Source: PALSA-555 sp036521915 (GTDB lineage: Bacteria; Actinomycetota; Acidimicrobiia; IMCC26256; PALSA-555). From it: DNA of 5,013 bases. The position numbers and the translations under genes are program-made. Under the pieces are notes generated by a model, which was not told the DNA's origin, did no database searches, and saw only the letters and a program-made list of their open reading frames with translations. Below, in pieces: positions 1 to 5,013 of this stretch (position 1 is its first letter; each line of letters opens with the position of its first letter). The DNA lies in contig DATDGU010000366.1 in assembly GCA_036521915.1 (NCBI GenBank), positions 1 through 5,013 on the forward strand. Reading direction: 5' to 3'.

Positions 1-72
1 TACCTGCTCGTGCGCGCCGCCGGCGCCGGCGCCGCCACCCGCCCGCCCCCGGTCACGGCGGCCCCGCGCTGA
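1..72 (+). CDS. C-terminal end of an unidentified upstream protein (partial)
   Basis: An open frame enters from the left edge and ends at a TGA at 70-72, giving 23 codons. The visible tail begins YLLVRAAG and then becomes rich in Ala, Gly, Pro and Thr with an Arg at the end. Such low-complexity tails are common after the last structured segment of GC-rich actinobacterial proteins. In related genomes the position upstream of trxB is often held by the lipid II flippase MurJ (MviN) or by sigM. A tail after a last membrane helix would suit MurJ, but too little is visible to assign it. The codons are GC-rich at the third position, which supports real coding. The frame itself is fairly sure; the identity is not known. 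Confidence 0.5.
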   Translation, partial: YLLVRAAGAGAATRPPPVTAAPR

Positions 73-73
73 G

Positions 74-95
74 CCCGGCCACCCGGCCGGCCGGG
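74..95 (+). terminator. Possible GC-rich terminator hairpin after the upstream gene
   Basis: CCCGGCC at 74-80 can pair with GGCCGGG at 89-95 around an 8-base loop, starting two bases after the stop codon at 70-72. There is no real T tract behind it, only GCGCCTTGG. GC-rich hairpins without a U run are proposed terminators in actinobacteria, but in DNA this rich in G and C a 7-bp stem also arises by chance. It is weak evidence that the upstream gene and the 141-419 gene are separate transcription units. Confidence 0.3.
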
Positions 96-140
96 GCGCC
101 TTGGGTACGCTCCGACACCCTCACGGACCACTGAGAGCCG

Positions 141-419
141 ATGGCCGACTGGACCACTCAAGCCGCCGACGCGATCGAGGCCGCGGTCACCGCCGTCCGC
201 GACAGGACCGTCGTCCCCGCCCAGCGGGCCACCCGGGCCGTCGTGTACGGGCTGCTCGTCGCGTTCTTCGTGGGGACGGCGCTCGTGCTCCTCGCGGTCG
301 GCGCGTTCCGCGGCCTGGTGATCCTCACCGGTCGCACGTGGATTGCGTACCTGATCGTCGGCGGAATGCTCGTCGCCGCGGGCGCGTTCTGCTGGTCGCG
401 GCGCACGAAACGCACTTGA
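141..419 (+). CDS. Small protein with two membrane helices, function unknown
   Basis: A 92-residue protein that I do not recognise. It starts with a probably amphipathic, Ala-rich stretch (about 3-33) with regularly spaced charged residues. Two hydrophobic segments follow at about 34-56 and 66-86, joined by a short loop containing R57 and R65. It ends with a basic tail (RRTKRT) that should stay in the cytoplasm, so both ends are probably inside. No signal peptide or catalytic motif is visible. The layout resembles small holin-like or phage-holin-family membrane proteins of actinobacteria, but that is only a resemblance. ATG at 141 has a modest GAGAG ribosome site at 133-137. It ends 22 bases before trxB, so it may be co-transcribed with it. 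Its 3' part also contains a SigR-type promoter element for trxB. The membrane prediction is sound; the role is open. Confidence 0.75.
   Translation: MADWTTQAADAIEAAVTAVRDRTVVPAQRATRAVVYGLLVAFFVGTALVLLAVGAFRGLVILTGRTWIAYLIVGGMLVAAGAFCWSRRTKRT
363..388 (+). promoter_or_regulatory. SigR/SigH-type promoter upstream of trxB (GGAAT-N18-GTT)
   Basis: GGAAT at 363-367 is followed, after exactly 18 bases, by GTT at 386-388. This matches the published consensus for SigR of Streptomyces and SigH of Mycobacterium, the thiol-oxidative-stress sigma factors whose regulons include thioredoxin and thioredoxin reductase genes. Transcription would start near 395, leaving a leader of about 47 bases before the trxB ATG at 442, with the AGGAGG ribosome site inside it. 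The element lies within the coding sequence of the preceding membrane gene. The match could therefore partly reflect its codons (GGA ATG), but the same element recurs upstream of trxA at nearly the same distance. Confidence 0.6.
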
Positions 420-441
420 TGGCCGCAGGAGGGAGGGGCCG

Positions 442-1380
442 ATGACCGATGCCGTGCCCCTGGTGATCGTGGGGTCCGGACCGGCCGGGCTCACGGCGGC
501 GGTGTACGCGGCGCGCGCCAACCTGCGCCCCATCGTCATCGAAGGGCTCGAGGCGGGCGGCCAGCTCATGCTGACCACCGACGTCGAGAACTACCCCGGC
601 TTCCCTGACGGCATCCTCGGACCCGAGCTCATGACGAAGTTCCGCGAGCAGGCCGCCCGGTTCGGCGCGGAGTTCGTGACCGCCGACGCGGACCGCCTTG
701 ACCTCGGCGCGTCGCCGTTCGGCGTGTGGGTCGACGGGCGGGAGTGCCGCGGCGAGGCGATGATCGTCTCGACCGGCGCCACGGCGCGGATGCTGGGGCT
801 CGACTCGGAGCGTCAGCTGCTCGGGCGCGGCGTGTCGACGTGCGCGACCTGCGACGGCTTCTTCTTCCGCGGCCAGCCCCTGGCCGTGGTCGGCGGCGGC
901 GACTCGGCCCTCGAGGAGGCGCTGTTCCTCACCAAGTTCGCGACCGAGGTGACGATCATCCACCGCCGCGACGAGCTGCGGGCCTCGGCGATCATGGCGG
1001 ACCGGGCGGCCGCGAACCCGAAGATCTCGTTCCGCTGGAACGCCGTGGTCGAGGAGGTGCTCGGCAACGGGTCGGTCGAGGCGGTCCGCCTGCGGGACAC
1101 GAAGACCGACGAGCGCTCCGAGCTGGACGTGGGGGCGCTGTTCGTGGCCATCGGGCACGACCCGAACACGGCGCTCGTGCACGACCAGCTCGAGCTCGAC
1201 GAGGGCGGCTACGTGGTCACCGCAGGCGATTCGACGGCCACGTCGGTCGACGGCGTGTTCGCCGCGGGGGACGTGCAAGACCACGTCTTCCGCCAGGCCG
1301 TCACCGCCGCCGGCAGCGGCTGCATGGCCGCGATGGAGGCGGAGCGCTGGCTCGCGGCCCGGGAGCATGCCGCGCGGTGA
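442..1380 (+). CDS. trxB: Thioredoxin reductase (NADPH)
   Basis: The 312-residue protein has the usual length of the bacterial low-molecular-weight enzyme, a cytoplasmic FAD flavoprotein that passes electrons from NADPH to thioredoxin. The FAD-binding motif GSGPAG is at 11-16. ENYPGF at 49-54 is typical of the family. The redox-active cysteines are in CATC at 134-137, followed by DG. The NADPH-binding site appears as GGGDSALEEA (151-160) with HRRDELRAS (174-182), whose two arginines would bind the NADPH phosphate. The C-terminal FAD motif FAAGDV is at 273-278, followed by RQAVTAAGSGC, a strong family signature. The ATG at 442 is fixed by an excellent ribosome site, AGGAGGGAGG at 427-436. The gene lies 22 bases after the small membrane gene and 81 bases before trxA, and a SigR-type promoter precedes it. 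All key residues are present and identification is firm. Confidence 0.97.
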   Translation: MTDAVPLVIVGSGPAGLTAAVYAARANLRPIVIEGLEAGGQLMLTTDVENYPGFPDGILGPELMTKFREQAARFGAEFVTADADRLDLGASPFGVWVDGRECRGEAMIVSTGATARMLGLDSERQLLGRGVSTCATCDGFFFRGQPLAVVGGGDSALEEALFLTKFATEVTIIHRRDELRASAIMADRAAANPKISFRWNAVVEEVLGNGSVEAVRLRDTKTDERSELDVGALFVAIGHDPNTALVHDQLELDEGGYVVTAGDSTATSVDGVFAAGDVQDHVFRQAVTAAGSGCMAAMEAERWLAAREHAAR

Positions 1381-1406
1381 GGAATGCGCGGGCGGGGCGC
1401 GTGGTT
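1381..1406 (+). promoter_or_regulatory. SigR/SigH-type promoter upstream of trxA (GGAAT-N18-GTT)
   Basis: GGAAT starts directly after the trxB stop codon (1381-1385), and GTT follows at 1404-1406 after exactly 18 bases. This is the SigR/SigH consensus in sequence and spacing. The start of transcription would be near 1413, giving a leader of about 50 bases before the GTG at 1462. Unlike the element before trxB, this one is in non-coding DNA, so codon constraint does not explain it. A possible vegetative -10 (TACACT, 1417-1422) lies just downstream, but no convincing -35 goes with it. Confidence 0.65.
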
Positions 1407-1420
1407 CCCCTCTCAGTACA

Positions 1421-1440
1421 CTCGTCGGTACTCCGGCGAG
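1421..1440 (+). other. Stem-loop in the trxA leader
   Basis: CTCGTCGG (1421-1428) can pair with CCGGCGAG (1433-1440) around a TACT tetraloop, giving an 8-bp stem with one G-U pair in RNA. It lies wholly inside the leader expected from the SigR-type promoter and ends 8 bases before the AAAGGGAA ribosome site at 1449-1456. No T run follows, so a terminator is unlikely. An effect on mRNA stability or translation is possible but not shown. Confidence 0.4.
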
Positions 1441-1461
1441 ACTGGCCGAAAGGGAACTGGC

Positions 1462-1797
1462 GTGTCTGAGATCACCAAGCTCACCGACGCGACGTTCGAC
1501 GAGACGATCAGCGGCTCGGAACAGCCCGTGGTGGTCGACTTCTGGGCGGAGTGGTGCGGGCCGTGCAAGATGATCGCGCCCGTCCTCGAGGAGCTCGCCA
1601 AGGAGAACGGCGGCAAGCTGCGCATCGCGAAGCTGAACGTCGACGAGAACCCGAATACGGCGATGCGGTACAACGTGATGAGCATCCCCACGCTGCTGGT
1701 CTTCAAGCCGGGCGAGTCGGGGCAAGAGGCGCGCCGGCTGGTCGGCGCGAAGGGCAAGGCCCAGCTCCTCCAGGAGCTCGCCGACTTCGTCGCCTGA
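1462..1797 (+). CDS. trxA: Thioredoxin
   Basis: A 111-residue cytoplasmic thioredoxin that reduces protein disulfides and is itself reduced by TrxB. The active site WCGPCK is at 31-36 (C32 and C35). The buried aspartate is D26, and the cis-proline is P76 in SIPT. The fold is complete, ending with a helix LLQELADFVA. GTG at 1462 is chosen as the start because AAAGGGAA at 1449-1456 is a well-placed ribosome site and the protein then starts where thioredoxins normally do. An in-frame ATG at 1384 would add 26 unrelated residues with no signal peptide and would lie inside the promoter, so it is rejected. A short insertion (ESGQ, 85-88) before the final strand is longer than in the E. coli protein. 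The next gene starts 5 bases after the stop codon. Confidence 0.96.
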   Translation: MSEITKLTDATFDETISGSEQPVVVDFWAEWCGPCKMIAPVLEELAKENGGKLRIAKLNVDENPNTAMRYNVMSIPTLLVFKPGESGQEARRLVGAKGKAQLLQELADFVA

Positions 1798-1802
1798 GCG
1801 GC

Positions 1803-2795
1803 GTGCCGGCGCCGTTGCGGGCGGGCGCCCGCGGGGAGGCCGTCCGCGACGTGCAGCGCCGTCTCGCTGCCGGCGGCCACGAGGTCGTTCCCGACCCGAT
1901 CGGTGACTACGACGCCGGTACCGCCGGCGCGGTCCGCGCCTTCCAAGAGGCGCGGGGGCTGCGAGTCGACGGGATCGTCGGACGCCAGACCTGGTCGGCG
2001 CTTGTCGAGAGCGGCTACCGGCTGGGCGACCGCCTCCTCTACCGGCGCCGTCCGATGGTGCGCGGCGACGACGTCCTCGACCTGCAGCGCCAGCTGAACG
2101 CGCTCGGCTTCGACGCCGGCCGTGAGGACGGGATCCTCGGCGACGACACGTACCGGGCGGTCGGCGCCTTCCAGCGGGACGCCGGGCTTGCCGCCGACGG
2201 CATCTGCGGGCCGGCCACCGTCGCGGCCCTCGGCCGGGTCGGCACGATGGCCGACGGGTCGATCGCCGCCGTCCGGGAGCGGGACCGCCTTCGGCGGGAC
2301 CGCCAGCGCCTGGTCGGCCACCGGACCTACCTCGCCGCCGCCCCCGGGCTGGCCGTCCTCGGTGAGGAGGTCACCCGGGGGCTGCTCGACACCGGCGCCC
2401 AGGTGCTCCTCGACGCCTCGGGCGCCGAGGACTCGCTGCTGGCCGCCGGCGCCAACCGCTTCGACGCCCACCTGTTCCTCGGCCTCCGTCCCGGCGATTC
2501 GGTCGGGTGCCGTTGCGCCTACTTCGAATCCGGCCGGTTCCGCTCGGAGGCCGGTCACGCCGTCGCCTCGGCGATCCAGGAGGAGCTGCGCGGGGTCCTC
2601 CCGATCGAGGTCGGCGTGTCGGGGCGGACCTACGCGGCCCTCCGCGAGACGCGCATGGCGGCGGTCGTCTGCGAGATCGTCCCCGACGGGGACGTCGTCG
2701 CCATGCGGGGCGTCGTGGCGAGCGCGGGCGGTGTCGGGCGGGCGATCGTGCGGGCCGTGCGCCGCGCCGTCGAGGAGCCGGCGGTCGCGCTCTGA
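1803..2795 (+). CDS. cwlM: CwlM-like protein: two peptidoglycan-binding repeats plus a degenerate amidase domain
   Basis: The 330-residue protein has no signal peptide or membrane segment, so it is probably cytoplasmic. Residues 5-67 and 84-143 are two PG_binding_1 repeats, each with the V-x-x-(V/L)-Q start, an A-V-x-x-F-Q helix and a DG-I-x-G-x-x-T turn. A charged helix (about 150-170) leads to an N-acetylmuramoyl-L-alanine amidase (Amidase_3)-like domain at about 172-325. The catalytic glutamate is kept (E291, in VVCEIV). However, the usual DPGH zinc histidine reads APGL (180-183), and the histidine expected in S-x-H-x-N reads LGLRPGD (R229). It is therefore probably not a hydrolase. In mycobacteria CwlM, encoded at this same spot, is a cytoplasmic regulator of peptidoglycan precursor synthesis (MurA); a similar role here is inference. 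GTG at 1803 is needed to complete the first repeat. No clear ribosome site precedes it, so translation may be coupled to trxA, 5 bases upstream. Confidence 0.88.
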   Translation: MPAPLRAGARGEAVRDVQRRLAAGGHEVVPDPIGDYDAGTAGAVRAFQEARGLRVDGIVGRQTWSALVESGYRLGDRLLYRRRPMVRGDDVLDLQRQLNALGFDAGREDGILGDDTYRAVGAFQRDAGLAADGICGPATVAALGRVGTMADGSIAAVRERDRLRRDRQRLVGHRTYLAAAPGLAVLGEEVTRGLLDTGAQVLLDASGAEDSLLAAGANRFDAHLFLGLRPGDSVGCRCAYFESGRFRSEAGHAVASAIQEELRGVLPIEVGVSGRTYAALRETRMAAVVCEIVPDGDVVAMRGVVASAGGVGRAIVRAVRRAVEEPAVAL

Positions 2796-2796
2796 G

Positions 2797-3670
2797 CTAG
2801 GCGGACGCGGCGCTCGGACTGCGCCCGTCGGTCATGCGCTTGTAGATCCGCTCGAGGTCGTCGAGGCCGGCGAACTCCACCGTGAGCGCGCCCTTCCCGC
2901 CCCCGCCGAGCTTGACGCGCACCCGCGTCTCCAGGTGGTCGCTGAGCTGCTCCTCGAGCTGGAGCAGCGCTGCGGGTCGCATCCGCGCTGGCGCGCGCGG
3001 CGCGGGCTCCGGTTCGGCGCCGTCGTTGCGCGCGCGCACGGCCTCCTCGACGGCGCGCACCGACAGGTCGTCCTTCACCGCGCGGCGGGCCAGGGCCTCC
3101 TGGAACGCGCGGTCGGGTGTGCCGAGCAGCGCGCGCGCGTGCCCCATGGACAAGCGTCCCTCGCGCAGCGCCCGCTGGATCGAGGGCGGCAGCTGCAGCA
3201 GGCGCATCGTGTTCGTGACCGCGGCCCGGCTCCGCCCGACGGTCGAGGAGATCTGCTCGTGCGTCATCGAGAAGTCTTCGATCATCTGCTGGTAGGCCGC
3301 GGCCTCTTCCAGCGGGTTCAGGTCGTCGCGCTGGAGGTTCTCGACGAGGGCCGCTTGCAGCGCGCGCCGGTCCTCGGTCTGGCGCACGATCGCCGGGATC
3401 ATCTGGAGGCCGGCACGGTGCGCGGCCCGCCAGCGACGCTCGCCGGCGACGAGCTCGTAGCCGTCCCCCGCCGGGCGGACGAGCACCGGCTGGAGCAGCC
3501 CGACCTCACGGATCGAATCGGCCAGGGCGCCGATGCCCTCCTCGTCGAACCGATCGCGGGGTTGATACGGGTTTGGCCGAATTGCGGCAATTGGGAGCTC
3601 TTGGAGCCCGGATGCCGTCACGACGCTGCCGCGCTCGGCCGCGCCACTCGGGATGAGCGCGCCGAGGCCC

Positions 3671-3696
<26 letters not shown>
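2797..3696 (-). CDS. parB: Chromosome partitioning protein ParB (CTP-dependent DNA clamp)
   Basis: The 299-residue protein binds parS, loads as a CTP-dependent sliding clamp and works with ParA to move chromosome origins; it also recruits SMC. The basic N-terminal motif GLGKGLGALIP (6-16) is the ParA-stimulating segment. The CTP-binding N domain includes NPYQPR (42-47), GERRWRA (85-91) and ENLQRDDLNPLEEA (119-132). The helix-turn-helix for parS is about 145-166 (MTHEQISSTVGRSRAAV), followed by the GHAR motif at 185-188. A linker rich in Pro, Ala and Glu (about 221-240) leads to the dimerisation domain (about 243-290). ATG at 3696 lies 26 bp inside parA and has a perfect ribosome site. The gene ends one base from the stop of the convergent cwlM-like gene. 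All key motifs are present. Confidence 0.97.
2804..2829 (+). terminator. Possible hairpin terminator just past the cwlM-like gene, inside parB
   Basis: GACG (2804-2807) and GGCGC (2809-2813), separated by one bulged C, can pair with GCGCC (2821-2825) and CGTC (2826-2829) around a 7-base loop. The hairpin starts 9 bases after the stop codon at 2793-2795. As the convergent genes leave only one base between them, any hairpin terminator for the + strand operon must sit in the parB coding end. No T run follows, and high GC makes such stems common, so support is weak. Confidence 0.3.
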
Positions 3697-4564
<868 letters not shown>

Positions 4565-4581
4565 TGCCGCTCCCTGGAGTC

Positions 4582-4623
4582 TCGCGTCGACGCGACCGCG
4601 AGCCTCGACTTCGACTTGAGGCT
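4582..4623 (-). other. Palindrome and stem-loop in the parA leader
   Basis: TCGCGTCGACGCGA at 4582-4595 is a perfect 14-bp palindrome ending 6 bases upstream of the parA ribosome site. Next to it, AGCCTC (4601-4606) pairs with GAGGCT (4618-4623) around an 11-base loop that contains a direct repeat CGACTT. Both lie in the leader expected from the promoter at 4632-4660. The palindrome could be an operator for a dimeric repressor or simply fold in RNA. The sequence alone does not decide this. Confidence 0.4.
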
Positions 4624-4631
4624 GGGGCTAG

Positions 4632-4660
4632 AGGATACGCCTCGGCGCGTCGATTGGCCA
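4632..4660 (-). promoter_or_regulatory. Likely sigma70-type promoter of parA-parB
   Basis: On the - strand, TGGCCA (4660-4655) and TATCCT (4637-4632) are separated by 17 bases. Each shares four of six bases with the -35 (TTGACA) and -10 (TATAAT) consensus, in one of the least GC-rich patches of the window. Transcription would start near 4625, about 60 bases before the parA GTG. The parS sites begin about 30 bases upstream of the -35. The prediction rests on motif match and position only. Confidence 0.45.
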
Positions 4661-4691
4661 GCGTCTCGACGGAATTACGCGGCGACCCCTG

Positions 4692-4705
4692 GTTCCACGT
4701 GGAAC
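4692..4705. promoter_or_regulatory. parS site 1 (GTTCCACGTGGAAC)
   Basis: This is a perfect 14-bp palindrome around CACGTG. It differs from the general parS consensus core GTTTCACGTGAAAC by one symmetrical change in each arm (C for T, G for A). It lies in the gap between rsmG and parA, where parS sites are typical, and 35 bp centre to centre from a second site. ParB encoded in this window is the expected ligand. Confidence 0.85.
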
Positions 4706-4726
4706 GGGGCCGGGCCGATCACGGCC

Positions 4727-4740
4727 GTTTCACGTGGAAC
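4727..4740. promoter_or_regulatory. parS site 2 (GTTTCACGTGGAAC)
   Basis: This 14-mer differs from the consensus core GTTTCACGTGAAAC at one base and equals the form common in mycobacteria and other actinobacteria. It ends one base from the stop codon of rsmG (4742-4744). The two sites are separated by 21 bases that include a small inverted repeat (GGCCG-ATCA-CGGCC, 4713-4726). Confidence 0.92.
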
Positions 4741-4741
4741 G

Positions 4742-5013
4742 TCAGCGCCAGATCGGGCGCCGGGCCGGGACGCCGGGCCGCCGGGGCCACCGAGGGCCGG
4801 GCTGGTCGGCCAGCGTCATAACCGCCAGGGACGCCCCGCCGCCGGTCGGGAGCTTCGGCGGGGAGAGGCCCAGCGCCGCGAGCCCCTCCTCGTCCCAGCG
4901 GCCCGGGTCGCCCCCCGGGGGCTCGGAGACCGCGAGGCGCCCCCGGGGCGCCAGGAAGCCGACGCCGCACTCGGCCGTCAACGCCGGAGCCGTCCACCGG
5001 CGGCTTCTTGGTT
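4742..5013 (-). CDS. rsmG: 16S rRNA (guanine-N7)-methyltransferase RsmG, C-terminal part
   Basis: The last 89 codons of an open frame that enters from the right edge and ends with a TGA at 4744-4742. RsmG (GidB) uses S-adenosylmethionine to methylate N7 of G527 (E. coli numbering) of 16S rRNA; loss of it gives low-level streptomycin resistance. The visible part carries WTAPALTAECGVGFLAP, which fits the family segment ARxFGxPAVTAEC followed by the GGRL-type turn, here GRLAVSEPP. The terminal PRRPGVPARRPIW resembles the usual P-R-x-G-x-P-x-(K/R)-R-P ending. The methyl-donor binding region lies outside the window. The first residues seen (SRRW in place of ARxF) are slightly divergent. Its place upstream of parA in the same direction is the common actinobacterial order. 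An overlapping - strand frame at 4719-4997 is a shadow. Confidence 0.85.
   Translation of the reverse strand, partial: PRSRRWTAPALTAECGVGFLAPRGRLAVSEPPGGDPGRWDEEGLAALGLSPPKLPTGGGASLAVMTLADQPGPRWPRRPGVPARRPIWR

Noticed and set aside
106..111. TACGCT as a -10 box for the 141-419 gene
   Set aside because: The hexamer fits TAnnnT and its position is suitable, but no -35 match stands 16-19 bases upstream, so a promoter cannot be supported from sequence alone.
331..344. CACGTG core at 335-340 as a third parS site
   Set aside because: The flanks (GTCG and GATT) miss too many positions of the parS arms, and it lies inside a coding region. A bare CACGTG is expected by chance in such DNA.
1384..1461. 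ATG-started N-terminal extension of thioredoxin by 26 residues
   Set aside because: The extension has no signal peptide or membrane segment, its ATG lies within the GGAAT promoter element, and GTG at 1462 has a better ribosome site and gives the normal length.
325..1725. Long - strand open frame of 466 codons across trxB and trxA
   Set aside because: It is antisense to two firmly identified genes, is rich in Arg, His and Ala as expected for a shadow frame in high-GC DNA, and shows no domain.
1413..2558. Long - strand open frame opposite trxA and the cwlM-like gene
   Set aside because: It is a shadow frame. The + strand proteins carry clear thioredoxin and PG-binding motifs over the same bases.
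4671..4694. GGAAT followed by GTT on the + strand between parA and rsmG
   Set aside because: The spacer is 16 bases rather than 18 or 19, the GTT belongs to a parS arm, and it would point into the antisense strand of rsmG.
4719..4997. - strand frame of 92 codons overlapping the rsmG end
   Set aside because: It is Gly/Pro/Arg-rich with no motif, while the neighbouring frame matches the RsmG C-terminus. It also runs through parS site 2.

Overview
This is a GC-rich chromosomal window. Its gene order is the origin-proximal order found in many Actinomycetota: (upstream gene)-small membrane gene-trxB-trxA-cwlM-like on the + strand, converging on rsmG-parA-parB on the - strand. The order, the very high GC at third codon positions, GTG starts, a parS of the actinobacterial type and CwlM-like protein all point to an actinobacterium. 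The degenerate CwlM-like protein and the absence of a separate anti-sigma or sigM gene next to trxB make a deep-branching class such as Acidimicrobiia plausible, but that placement is inference.

Layout. Bases 1-72 are the 3' end of a + strand gene, followed by a short GC-rich hairpin. Bases 141-419 encode a 92-residue protein with two membrane helices and unknown function. Bases 442-1380 are trxB (thioredoxin reductase) and 1462-1797 are trxA (thioredoxin, GTG start). Bases 1803-2795 encode a 330-residue cytoplasmic protein with two peptidoglycan-binding repeats and an amidase-like domain that has lost key zinc ligands. One base separates its stop from the stop of the convergent parB (3696-2797), which overlaps parA (4564-3671) by 26 bp. 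The 177-bp gap between parA and rsmG carries two parS sites, a likely sigma70-type promoter and leader hairpins. The last 272 bases are the C-terminal 89 codons of rsmG, on the - strand.

How the genes work together. TrxB and TrxA form the NADPH-dependent thiol-disulfide reducing couple. Each is preceded by an exact GGAAT-N18-GTT element at almost the same distance from its start codon (53 and 55 bases). This is the consensus of the thiol-stress sigma factor SigR/SigH of Streptomyces and Mycobacterium. The CwlM-like gene follows trxA by 5 bases, so it would be co-transcribed with it. ParA, ParB and the two adjacent parS sites form the chromosome segregation system, and RsmG methylates 16S rRNA.

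The most interesting points are the paired SigR-type promoters, the pseudo-amidase that lies in the thioredoxin operon and carries a C-x-C motif, and the parS doublet directly beside the rsmG stop codon and upstream of the parAB promoter. I found no mobile element, CRISPR array, tRNA or rRNA. No wholly new multi-gene system is evident; the novelty is in regulation and in the degenerate enzyme.
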